Below are positions 1 through 6,468 of a stretch of DNA of 7,216 nucleotides, one piece after another. The DNA is from Rickettsia endosymbiont of Bryobia graminum. GTDB lineage: Bacteria; Pseudomonadota; Alphaproteobacteria; Rickettsiales; Rickettsiaceae. Every line of letters begins with the position of its first letter. The first letter of the stretch is position 1. The notes below the pieces were generated by a model. That model was not told the DNA's origin, made no database searches, and worked only from the letters and a program-made list of their open reading frames with translations. A program made the position numbers and the translations under genes. The stretch lies in assembly GCA_020881085.1 (NCBI GenBank), contig JAJIYR010000176.1:1-7216 (forward strand), in the 5' to 3' direction.

Positions 1-75
1 GCGTCCGTCTCGTTCTGTCTTATGACGTTCCTTCAACTTCTCTCTTTGTTCTTCTGTCAATACATTCTTACTCAC
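1..75 (-). CDS. IS630-family transposase, N-terminal fragment (cut by window edge)
   Basis: The frame is open from a GTG at 75-73 to base 1 and gives 25 residues, including EEQREKLKERHKTERDGR. This matches the start of the helix-turn-helix DNA-binding part of IS630-type transposases, where a Leu-Thr-x-Glu-Gln helix is followed by a basic Arg-His-Lys-x-Glu-Arg-Asp stretch. An in-frame TAG lies three codons upstream of the GTG, so the protein cannot start much earlier, and AGGA just upstream can serve as a ribosome binding site. The catalytic DDE domain would lie outside the window, so I cannot tell whether the gene is intact. No terminal inverted repeat could be recognised between 76 and 165. 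The family call rests on a short segment and is from recall, not from a search. Confidence 0.65.
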   Translation of the reverse strand, partial: MSKNVLTEEQREKLKERHKTERDGR

Positions 76-165
76 AATGTCCTAAACTCTACAATAGCTC
101 TCCTATCTTTGCAACCCTTCATTTACTACGAACAGTATATAATAAAGGAAAATTTATTAATGAAA

Positions 166-197
166 TACATGTTACCATAATATTATGGTAACATGTA
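166..197 (-). terminator. Perfect 32-bp palindrome, probable terminator of the mla operon
   Basis: Half-site TACATGTTACCATAAT is followed directly by its exact reverse complement. In RNA it would form a stem of about 14 bp with a four-base loop. It starts two bases beyond the mlaC stop codon. Read on the minus strand it is followed by TTTCATTAATAAATTTT, a T-rich but interrupted tail. Position and stem strength suggest transcript ending or 3'-end protection. The poor T-run and low G+C of the stem make it an imperfect intrinsic terminator. Confidence 0.55.
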
Positions 198-199
198 GA

Positions 200-757
200 T
201 TATAGAGATTTTGCTTTAAGATCAGATATTAAAGCATCATATCCTCTGCTACTTAAAATATTCATAAACTCAGCTTGCTGAGAGTTAATTAAACTAACTC
301 CTTCTGTAATAATGTCGTATACTTTAAAGCTACCAACTCCCCTAATTAAATATTTTACATTTACAGTACCTATAAACATTGATACCACATGTTCTTTTTC
401 ATTAATTGATTCAACTTTTAAATCCTTAGGCTCCTGACCATGATAATTTTTTACTAGATCAGAATAAGCTTTGCTAACATAGTGACTGTAAACACTTGTA
501 AACGCTTCAACTTGTGTAGATTGTAAGGTTTTTCTATAATTACCTAAAGTAAATTTAGCCATCCAATTTAAATCTAGATTTGCAAGAATCAACTTCTTAG
601 TTTTTTCTACTTTAGTTGGCTGATTAATATTTTTGTCATTAAGTATACTTAATTCATCTTTTACTAATTGATTAGCATAGTTATAAACAGCATCACTTGC
701 ATAAACTGAGGATGATAAAGAACTCAGAATTAATAGACAAAAGATAATTTTTTTCAT
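200..757 (-). CDS. mlaC: MlaC-type periplasmic phospholipid-binding protein
   Basis: MlaC shuttles phospholipid across the periplasm between the outer-membrane MlaA complex and the inner-membrane MlaFEDB transporter. The 185-residue protein begins with a clear Sec signal peptide (MKKIIFCLLILSS, likely cut after VYA at residue 20). The mature part carries the family pattern: a segment near residues 62-77 (DLNWMAKFTLGNYRKT) and a C-terminal block at about 145-180 with KVYDIITEGVSLI, where the family has Lys-Val-Tyr-Asp-(hydrophobic)3-Glu-Gly-Val-Ser. It is somewhat shorter than the roughly 210-residue E. coli protein. The ATG at 757-755 is preceded by AAAGG about 10 bases upstream. It lies 21 bases after mlaA on the same strand, which supports both calls. 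No mlaD, mlaE or mlaF is in the window. Confidence 0.88.
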   Translation of the reverse strand: MKKIIFCLLILSSLSSSVYASDAVYNYANQLVKDELSILNDKNINQPTKVEKTKKLILANLDLNWMAKFTLGNYRKTLQSTQVEAFTSVYSHYVSKAYSDLVKNYHGQEPKDLKVESINEKEHVVSMFIGTVNVKYLIRGVGSFKVYDIITEGVSLINSQQAEFMNILSSRGYDALISDLKAKSL

Positions 758-778
758 AATTTAAATACCTTTATAAAT

Positions 779-1543
779 TTATTTTGGACAACGAAAATTC
801 CCAGGATAAAAAACTACAGACTCACGATTTTGATGCGTAGCAGACCTAATAGCTATATATGGATCTGTTGAATTTTGTTCTACATAATCTGTAAAAGGTA
901 ATAAAGCAAATCTTGTATCTATAACCTGCATTACAAAAAATATTATTTTAAAATCCCTATGGAAAGTATACATTATAGGATTAAAATATGTACTTGTAAA
1001 TGCAGAATTTGTTACGTCTCTTGCACTACTACCACCAAAAAACGGTAAGACGATATACGGTCCAGGTCCAACTCCATACGCAGCAAGAGTGCTACCAAAA
1101 TTCTGAGGCGTGACTTTTAAGCCAGCTTTACTAGCAACATCAAATAACCCTCCTATTCCAAATGTAGCATTAATCAGAAATCTCCAAAAGCTTTTCATGG
1201 TCTGATCATAATTCATTTGTAGACCATAATTAACCATAGTTAAGGGAGTACCCATATTATCTATAAAACTACTCACTCTCTCTCTCATATAGCCATTAGT
1301 AATCTTCTTGTAACCTATAGTAGTAGGACGTATAATAAAATAATCTAAGACTGAGTTAAAAGCAAAAATTTTGCGATTAAATTTTTCATAAGGGTCATAT
1401 ACCTGACTACACCGCCTACCATTATTATAATCATAACTATACTCCTCATCCAGGTTTTTAGGATTAGGAGGCGGAGTGTTAGGACTTGCTATTACAGAAA
1501 AGTTAAAAATACTGATAAATATAAATAATATAAAGTTCTTCAT
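779..1543 (-). CDS. mlaA: MlaA/VacJ-family outer-membrane lipid-asymmetry protein, lacking a lipobox
   Basis: MlaA removes mislocalised phospholipid from the outer leaflet of the outer membrane and hands it to MlaC. Family motifs are clear in the 254 residues: DPYEKFNRKIF at 50-60, NATFGIGGLFDVA at 125-137, and FGSTLAAYGVGPGPYIVLP at 149-167. The N-terminus (residues 1-20) is hydrophobic and signal-like, ending FSVIAS. There is no cysteine near the cleavage site, whereas E. coli MlaA is a lipoprotein; the only cysteines are Cys45 and Cys252. The protein may therefore be cut by signal peptidase I or keep its N-terminal anchor. The ATG at 1543-1541 has AGGT about 5 bases upstream, next to the stop codon of the gene before it (8-base gap), indicating translational coupling. 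Confidence 0.9.
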   Translation of the reverse strand: MKNFILFIFISIFNFSVIASPNTPPPNPKNLDEEYSYDYNNGRRCSQVYDPYEKFNRKIFAFNSVLDYFIIRPTTIGYKKITNGYMRERVSSFIDNMGTPLTMVNYGLQMNYDQTMKSFWRFLINATFGIGGLFDVASKAGLKVTPQNFGSTLAAYGVGPGPYIVLPFFGGSSARDVTNSAFTSTYFNPIMYTFHRDFKIIFFVMQVIDTRFALLPFTDYVEQNSTDPYIAIRSATHQNRESVVFYPGNFRCPK

Positions 1544-1551
1544 TTTACCTA

Positions 1552-2565
1552 TTAATTATTTCTTTGACAAACTACCATATAATATTTTCCACTTTTTTCT
1601 AGATTTAATTCTTGCTCATTTAATATATTAAATTGAGTTTGATTCAAAGCTGCTTTTATATCAACTATAGTATAAACAAACTGTTTTCTCTCTATTGAAA
1701 ATTTAGTAGAATTATTTATTGGTAAACAAAATGCAAAGTATCCTGAATTATTAGTTATTGAATAAATTAAATTAAAATAATTTATTAAATCTTTAGTAAA
1801 AGAAAGAGAACAATAGCTCAATATCACATCATACTTAACAGATTGTTCGTTTAAAAATTCTGGAATTGATACTTCTAATAATTGATCATAAATATTTAAA
1901 TTAGGATAATATAATGACAGTAGTTTATTCATCTCCTGTGAAGATTCAGTACCAGTAAATATAAAATTATCAGGAAAACGCTTTCTAACCTCATATCCTA
2001 CCAACCCGACATTACTACCTAATTCTAAAATATTATATTTATCAGGCAAATCTGTAATCATGCTTATGGTTTTATTTATAAAACTATAAGGCAAATGAAT
2101 TTTATCACTCTGGAACCTGCTAGCATAATATTTTGCAGTAAGATTATGATACTCACACAGAATTGGTTGTGGTATTTCCAATAATTTTTGATAATTTTGT
2201 AAGAAAGATCCTAGTTTTACAGTATCTTCTTTTGATGATTTTTTTAAATAAGTTAAGGATTTAGGATAATTACTTTTTAAAAAATAAACCCAACCACACC
2301 AATAATTAACTTGATTAATTATGTTATCTTCTGGCTTAGAAAATTTCTCTACTATTTTAAATCTTAATAACGCATCATTTAAATTATTCTTTTTTAAATG
2401 CTCTAAACCCAGGTTAAAATTAGTTTCTTTAATATTATTTACTTTATATTTTATATCTGTAAAATAATTAATAATCTGCCAAATCTTTGCTTTATACCAC
2501 GAAGAAAAGTTTTTAATACGCTGGCATCCTAATTTTATCTTTTCTTTTATTGATTTATAACACAC
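1552..2565 (-). CDS. TPR-containing class I SAM-dependent methyltransferase, target unknown
   Basis: The 337-residue protein has two parts. Residues about 47-115 look like two tetratricopeptide-type helical pairs (NFNLGLEHLKKNNLNDALLRF, then NYWCGWVYFLKSNYPKSLTY), a protein-binding scaffold. Residues about 175-335 form a Rossmann-type methyltransferase: motif I NILELGSNVGLVG at 178-190 with the glycine-rich loop, an acidic residue at the end of strand 2 (Glu207), and YDVILSYCSLSF at 245-256 as the motif IV region. Residues 1-45 are basic, with no signal peptide, so the protein should be cytoplasmic. The start is GTG at 2565-2563 with AGGT about 8 bases upstream. It is the first gene of the unit leading into mlaA and mlaC, which hints at an envelope link. 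I cannot name a substrate; similar TPR-methyltransferases act on proteins or small molecules. Confidence 0.75.
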   Translation of the reverse strand: MCYKSIKEKIKLGCQRIKNFSSWYKAKIWQIINYFTDIKYKVNNIKETNFNLGLEHLKKNNLNDALLRFKIVEKFSKPEDNIINQVNYWCGWVYFLKSNYPKSLTYLKKSSKEDTVKLGSFLQNYQKLLEIPQPILCEYHNLTAKYYASRFQSDKIHLPYSFINKTISMITDLPDKYNILELGSNVGLVGYEVRKRFPDNFIFTGTESSQEMNKLLSLYYPNLNIYDQLLEVSIPEFLNEQSVKYDVILSYCSLSFTKDLINYFNLIYSITNNSGYFAFCLPINNSTKFSIERKQFVYTIVDIKAALNQTQFNILNEQELNLEKSGKYYMVVCQRNN

Positions 2566-2599
2566 TATTTACTACCTAATATAAATATATAGCCTGATT

Positions 2600-2615
2600 A
2601 ACTTAACATTAAGTT
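2600..2615. repeat. Short inverted repeat, possible operator
   Basis: AACTTAA and TTAAGTT form exact 7-bp arms around a CA spacer, about 35 bases upstream of the GTG of the TPR-methyltransferase. The location suits a regulator site for the minus-strand unit. The arms are AT-rich and could be chance; no regulator family is recognised. Confidence 0.25.
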
Positions 2616-2686
2616 TACAGTACAAGTTTAAGATATCTTAGCTCATTCTAAATCAGCATTACTAAGTTTTTCTAATATTATACATA

Positions 2687-2703
2687 AATTGTCAATAACA
2701 ATT
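2687..2703. repeat. Short inverted repeat overlapping a TTGACA element
   Basis: AATTGT, a 5-base spacer, then ACAATT gives exact 6-bp arms. It overlaps the minus-strand TTGACA hexamer at 2695-2690, so a protein bound here could affect promoter use. The evidence is position and symmetry only. Confidence 0.22.
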
Positions 2704-2734
2704 ACTTATTTATTCCATATTTTATATGTACTTA

Positions 2735-2740
2735 TATAAT
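2735..2740 (+). promoter_or_regulatory. Candidate -10 element for the aatA-lpxJ-waaA-idi unit
   Basis: A perfect TATAAT. A transcript beginning about 7 bases downstream would have a leader of roughly 30 bases before the ATG at 2777 and would exclude the upstream ATG at 2726. The matching -35 is weak: ATTCCA at 17-base spacing matches only half of the consensus. Confidence 0.35.
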
Positions 2741-2776
2741 GTAAAAAGAAATTTAATAATTGGATACTATAAAATT

Positions 2777-3979
2777 ATGTCACTTATTTCGAAACGTTTA
2801 GACGTAATAAAACCTTCCCCTACTTTAGCGGTAGTAAATAAAACTATTGAACTTAAAAAATTAGGTAAAGATATAATATCTTTAGGAGCAGGTGAACCAG
2901 ATTTTAATACTCCAAATAACATCAAAGAAGCTGCCATACAAGCAATCCAAGATGGTATAACAAAATATACCGATGTTTCTGGTATTCTAGAACTAAAACA
3001 AGCCATTCAAAGAAAATTTAAAAATGAAAACAACTTAGAGTATAGTATTGATGAAATAATAGTATCTACTGGTGGCAAGCAAGTAATTTACAACTTATTC
3101 ATGGCGTCCCTTGATCCTGGGGATGAAGTAATTATACCAAGTCCTTACTGGGTTTCTTACCCTGATATGGTGATGCTAGCAAATGGACTGCCTATATTTA
3201 TTGATTGTGATATTTCAAGTAATTTTAAGATTAATATAGACGTTCTAGAAAGAGCAATTACACCTAAAACTAAATGGCTAATAATTAATTCTCCAAGCAA
3301 CCCAACTGGAGCAGCTTATACACGTGAGGAATTAGAAAATATTGCAGAATTATTAAGAAAATATCCTCATGTAAATATTATGTCTGATGATATCTATGAG
3401 CATATTACTTTTGATAATTTTAAATTTTATACTATAGCTCAAGTAGCAACTGATTTAAAAGATCGTATATTCATTGTTAATGGAGTGTCTAAATCCTATT
3501 CTATGACTGGTTGGCGTATAGGATATGGAGCTGGAACTAAATCAATAATCAAAGCTATGACTATTATCCAGTCACAAAGTACCTCAAACCCATGCTCAAT
3601 AAGTCAAATGGCTTCTATTGAAGCTTTAACAGGAACTCAAGATTTTATCACACAAAATGCTAAAAATTTCGAAAAAAAGCGTGATATTGCTTTATCTATT
3701 ATAAATAACATTAAATATATTAGTTGTTATAAACCTGAAGGGGCTTTTTATTTATTCCCTAAATGTCAAGAATTATTCGGTTTAAAAACTCCCCAAGGCA
3801 AAATTGTTAAGAATAGTAATGACCTCGGAGAATATTTACTTGAAGAAACAGGAGTAGCTGTTGTACCTGGAATTGCCTTTGGTTTAGAAGGATATTTCAG
3901 AATTTCTTACGCTACGTCTATAGAAATTCTGAAAGAGGGGTGTAGGCGTATAGAAATCGCTTGCAATAAATTAAAGTGA
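2777..3979 (+). CDS. aatA: Pyridoxal-phosphate aspartate aminotransferase (AatA/AspB type)
   Basis: Transfers the amino group between aspartate and 2-oxoglutarate in the cytoplasm; some alphaproteobacterial relatives also use prephenate. From the chosen ATG (400 residues), class I aminotransferase landmarks are in order: GAGEPDF near 37-43, STGGKQ near 97-102, SNPTG near 174-178 with the cofactor-contacting Asn, SDDIYEH near 203-209 with Asp204 and Tyr207, SKSYSMTGWRIGYG with the PLP lysine at about 239, and FRISYA near 374-379 with the substrate carboxylate Arg at 375. The frame is open back to an ATG at 2726, but the family normally begins MSxIS-x-R-L, and the -10 candidate lies inside the extension, so I start at 2777. 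The upstream ribosome binding site is weak (GGA about 12 bases away). The end overlaps the next gene by 4 bases. Confidence 0.93.
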   Translation: MSLISKRLDVIKPSPTLAVVNKTIELKKLGKDIISLGAGEPDFNTPNNIKEAAIQAIQDGITKYTDVSGILELKQAIQRKFKNENNLEYSIDEIIVSTGGKQVIYNLFMASLDPGDEVIIPSPYWVSYPDMVMLANGLPIFIDCDISSNFKINIDVLERAITPKTKWLIINSPSNPTGAAYTREELENIAELLRKYPHVNIMSDDIYEHITFDNFKFYTIAQVATDLKDRIFIVNGVSKSYSMTGWRIGYGAGTKSIIKAMTIIQSQSTSNPCSISQMASIEALTGTQDFITQNAKNFEKKRDIALSIINNIKYISCYKPEGAFYLFPKCQELFGLKTPQGKIVKNSNDLGEYLLEETGVAVVPGIAFGLEGYFRISYATSIEILKEGCRRIEIACNKLK

Positions 3980-4608
3980 TAAAAAAACTTTTTAAAAAGA
4001 ATAATTTAGTACTCATTACCCTTACTAGATTATTATATTTTTATTTAAAATTTGTTTATTTTACCTCTAATTGGCAGTTTATTTTCTTAGATGGTTCTGA
4101 TAAAAAGCAGTTTCTATCAAAAGAAGGTAGAATTTTTGCTTTTTGGCATAATAGATTAGCCTTAGGTTCAGGGGTATTTCTAGGGCATAAGGATATTTAC
4201 GCCCTCATCTCTCCTCATTCTGATGGTAAAATAATTAGTAATATAGTAAAATGGTTTGGATTTGGTGTAATAAGCGGGTCAACTAATAAAGAACCTATAC
4301 CAGCCTTAAAAACCATTATTAAAAAACTAAACAATGGTAGTAACATAGTTATCACTCCTGATGGTCCTCGTGGTCCTATTTATCAAATAAATAGCAGTAT
4401 CAACAAAATTGCTCACAAATATAATGTTGAACTAATACCAGTATCTTGTACAACTTCTAGATATTTTTTATTAAAAAGTTGGGATAAATTAATTATGCCT
4501 CTACCTTTTGGTAAAATAACGGCATTTATAGGAACACCGGTGGTTCTTACAGGTAATGAGAATCAAGATAACCACAATCTAAAACAAGCATTAATGAAAC
4601 TTCAATAA
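3976..4608 (+). CDS. lpxJ: DUF374-family lysophospholipid/lipid A late acyltransferase (LpxJ-like)
   Basis: This family (DUF374, in the LPLAT acyltransferase superfamily) includes LpxJ, a late acyltransferase that adds a secondary fatty acid to lipid A and is reported in Helicobacter, Campylobacter and Rickettsia. The 210-residue protein has a hydrophobic N-terminal segment (about 10-30) that would anchor it at the inner membrane. It then has the family blocks FAFWHNR at 54-60 with candidate catalytic His58, SPHSDG at 79-84, GSTNK at 101-105, and TPDGPRGP at 127-134. The start is GTG at 3976, inside the sequence GTGA shared with the stop codon of aatA, so translation is probably coupled. The next gene, waaA, begins 4 bases after its stop, which fits a lipid A role. 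The symbol is inferred from family and context; another lysophospholipid substrate is possible. Confidence 0.78.
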   Translation: MIKKLFKKNNLVLITLTRLLYFYLKFVYFTSNWQFIFLDGSDKKQFLSKEGRIFAFWHNRLALGSGVFLGHKDIYALISPHSDGKIISNIVKWFGFGVISGSTNKEPIPALKTIIKKLNNGSNIVITPDGPRGPIYQINSSINKIAHKYNVELIPVSCTTSRYFLLKSWDKLIMPLPFGKITAFIGTPVVLTGNENQDNHNLKQALMKLQ

Positions 4609-4612
4609 TAAC

Positions 4613-5881
4613 ATGATTTATCTTTATAATATTTTAAGCTTTTTTCTCCTCCCAATCTACTTAATTAACCTTGTATTAAGAATTATAAAGAGAAAAGAAG
4701 ATCTCAAAAGGATAGGAGAACGCTTTGCTATTAGTAAATTTCATACAGAAAGTAATAGTAACCTTATATGGATACATGCAGCTAGTGTTGGCGAATCTAC
4801 TATAGCACTGAACTTAATTGAGAATATTAATAACCTTTATTCAATACCTTTACAATTTCTTATTACTTCTACTACCAGATCTTCCGCCAAAATACTAAAA
4901 CAAAAACTTCCTAAAAATGCTATTCATCAATTTGTTCCTATTGACAACATCATTTTTGTTAGAAAATTTTTTCATACATGGCGTCCACATATAGGAATCT
5001 TTATTGAGTCAGAATTATGGCCTTGTCTTATTAGCGAGGGAAGCAAATATTGTAAAATTTTGTTATTAAATGCTAGAATTTCAGATAAATCATTTAAAAG
5101 ATGGCAAAAATTTAATTCTCTTTTTAGAGATATTGTTACAAATTTTAGTCAAATTATTGTCCAAAGCAATAAAGATTTTCAAAAATATACTCAACTTGGT
5201 GTAACAAATAATATACTTAACTTAGGTAACATTAAATTCGCTAATAAACCTCTAACCGTTAATAAAGAGGAATTATTGATCTTATCACAACATCTAGCTG
5301 GAAAAAAAATTATAGTTTTTGCTAGTACTCATATAGAAGATGAACAAGTTGTACTTAATGTTATAAAACCAATAAAATCACTATTTGCGAATTGTTACTT
5401 TATTCTAATTCCCCGTCATCCTGAACGAAAAGAGGATATTGGAAAGATCTGCAACCAACTAGGTTTGAATTATAGTATAAAATCTAATAATAATTTGCCT
5501 ATTTTAACCGACGATCTGTATATAGTTGATAAATTTGGGGAACTAGGATTATTTTTTAGCTTAGCCTATATCTCATTCATTGGAGGCTCATTCAAACAAG
5601 GAGGACATAATATACTTGAACCAGGATATTTTTCTAACTATATTATCTTTGGCCCAAATATGAGTAATTCTGCTAACCTTGCTAAGGACATGCTGGACTA
5701 TAATGCCGCTACACAAATTCAAAATGAAGAGGAGTTATTTAATAAAATAAAGTATATTTTATCTGAACAAGGTAGTATGGAAGCAAAAACTTATCAAGAT
5801 AATGCTTTAAGATTTGTTAGCAAAAATCAACAAATCTTAAATAATTATTTAACTATTATAGAAAAATATTTAGGGAAATAG
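4613..5881 (+). CDS. waaA: 3-deoxy-D-manno-octulosonic acid (Kdo) transferase
   Basis: WaaA (KdtA) transfers Kdo from CMP-Kdo to lipid IVA on the cytoplasmic face of the inner membrane, joining LPS core to lipid A. The 422 residues match the usual length. Residues 1-23 form the N-terminal membrane anchor. GERF at 35-38 and IHAASVGE at 54-61 follow; Glu61 corresponds to the catalytic base. The GT-B linker region shows IESELWP at 131-137 and LNARIS at 152-157. The C-terminal CMP-Kdo domain shows ASTHIEDE at 237-244, PRHPER at 267-272, FIGGSF at 322-327 and GGHNILEP at 330-337. No ribosome binding site is obvious, but the gene starts 4 bases after the acyltransferase stop, so it is probably reached by coupling. 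The number of Kdo units added cannot be read from sequence. Confidence 0.95.
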   Translation: MIYLYNILSFFLLPIYLINLVLRIIKRKEDLKRIGERFAISKFHTESNSNLIWIHAASVGESTIALNLIENINNLYSIPLQFLITSTTRSSAKILKQKLPKNAIHQFVPIDNIIFVRKFFHTWRPHIGIFIESELWPCLISEGSKYCKILLLNARISDKSFKRWQKFNSLFRDIVTNFSQIIVQSNKDFQKYTQLGVTNNILNLGNIKFANKPLTVNKEELLILSQHLAGKKIIVFASTHIEDEQVVLNVIKPIKSLFANCYFILIPRHPERKEDIGKICNQLGLNYSIKSNNNLPILTDDLYIVDKFGELGLFFSLAYISFIGGSFKQGGHNILEPGYFSNYIIFGPNMSNSANLAKDMLDYNAATQIQNEEELFNKIKYILSEQGSMEAKTYQDNALRFVSKNQQILNNYLTIIEKYLGK

Positions 5882-5883
5882 GC

Positions 5884-6429
5884 ATGAACTCACAACATGT
5901 TGTACTGGTTGATGAAAATAATAATATTCTAGGCACCGAAGAAAAATTAAAAGCTCATAATTCTAATACATCTTTACATAGAGGATTTTTAGTATTCCTT
6001 TTTAATAGCAAGAAAGAATTATTAGTCCAAAAAAGGATTGATAGTAAAATCACTTGGGGGGGGGGCTGGTCTAATAGTTTTTGCGGTCATCCTCAAATTA
6101 ACGAAACTAATGAACAAGCCGTCCATAGACATGCAAAATTTGAACTTGGGATAAGCAATTTGAAACAATTAGATCTCATTAGTGATAATTATCGTTATAA
6201 ATTTAGCTTAAATAATATAGTAGAAAATGAAATCTGCCCTATCTACTTTGCTATTTCTGATGATAATATTGAGATAAATAAACAAGAGGTATCAAGAGTA
6301 AAACTTCTCAAATGCTCAGAGTTCAGTTCATATTTAGAACAAAATTTAAATGATTTTACCCCTTGGTGTAAGGAAGAAATTAAAATCCTGGAAAATAGTA
6401 AAATATTTAAAAATTTCATGGATTCATAA
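5884..6429 (+). CDS. idi: Isopentenyl-diphosphate delta-isomerase, type I (Nudix fold)
   Basis: Interconverts IPP and DMAPP, the precursors of undecaprenyl and quinone chains, in the cytoplasm. The 181 residues match type I enzymes, and key residues fall at the E. coli numbers: metal ligands His25, His32 and His69, catalytic Cys67 in NSFCGHP, Glu87 of the Nudix-like helix, and Glu114/Glu116 in ENEICP. All catalytic residues are present, so the enzyme should be active. The ATG lies 2 bases after the waaA stop with AGGGA about 8 bases upstream. Oddity: codons 58-61 (TGG GGG GGG GGC) contain ten G in a row, in an otherwise AT-rich gene, at the usual Trp-x-x-x-Trp motif. The frame and motif length are correct at ten G. 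No other isoprenoid gene is in the window. Type II isomerase (Fni) is what I recall for Rickettsia, so a type I enzyme here is notable. Confidence 0.95.
   Translation: MNSQHVVLVDENNNILGTEEKLKAHNSNTSLHRGFLVFLFNSKKELLVQKRIDSKITWGGGWSNSFCGHPQINETNEQAVHRHAKFELGISNLKQLDLISDNYRYKFSLNNIVENEICPIYFAISDDNIEINKQEVSRVKLLKCSEFSSYLEQNLNDFTPWCKEEIKILENSKIFKNFMDS
6056..6065 (+). repeat. Ten-G homopolymer inside idi
   Basis: An uninterrupted run of ten G encodes Gly59-Gly60-Gly61 with part of Trp58, just before catalytic Cys67. Loss of one G would lead to a stop at 6152-6154; gain of one would lead to a stop at 6072-6074 (window coordinates). Such tracts are prone to slippage. Confidence 0.95.
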
Positions 6430-6439
6430 TTAATATTAT

Positions 6440-6464
6440 AGTATAAAGCAAGGCTATACTTTTT
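6440..6464 (+). terminator. Candidate intrinsic terminator after idi
   Basis: AGTATA pairs with TATACT around a 9-base loop (or AGTAT/ATACT plus an inner AGC/GCT with a small bulge) and is followed by five T at 6460-6464. It sits 10 bases after the idi stop and ends 4 bases before tRNA-Ala. The stem is short and AT-rich, so termination would be weak and read-through into the tRNA is possible. Confidence 0.4.
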
Positions 6465-6468
6465 AAAT

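Larger units (their letters stand above)
2566..2776. promoter_or_regulatory. Divergent control region between the mla unit and the aatA unit
   Basis: Both transcription units start from this 211-base AT-rich stretch. It holds a perfect -10 hexamer TATAAT on the plus strand at 2735-2740, about 37 bases before the chosen aatA start, with no convincing -35. It also holds a TATAAT on the minus strand at 2682-2677, and a consensus TTGACA on the minus strand at 2695-2690. The minus-strand pair is only 7 bases apart, too close to be one promoter. Two inverted repeats at 2600-2615 and 2687-2703 are listed separately. Hexamers such as TATAAT occur by chance in DNA this AT-rich, so exact promoters remain uncertain. 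Confidence 0.4.

Noticed and set aside
2677..2695. Consensus TTGACA and TATAAT on the minus strand as one promoter
   Set aside because: The spacer is only 7 bases, far below the 16-18 needed by sigma-70 polymerase.
2726..2776. 17-residue N-terminal extension of aatA from an upstream ATG
   Set aside because: The family begins at the ATG at 2777, the upstream ATG has no ribosome binding site, and a perfect -10 hexamer lies within the extension.
2767..3006. 79-residue open frame on the minus strand inside aatA
   Set aside because: It lies wholly over the conserved N-terminal part of aatA on the other strand, has no family features, and is best explained as a shadow frame.
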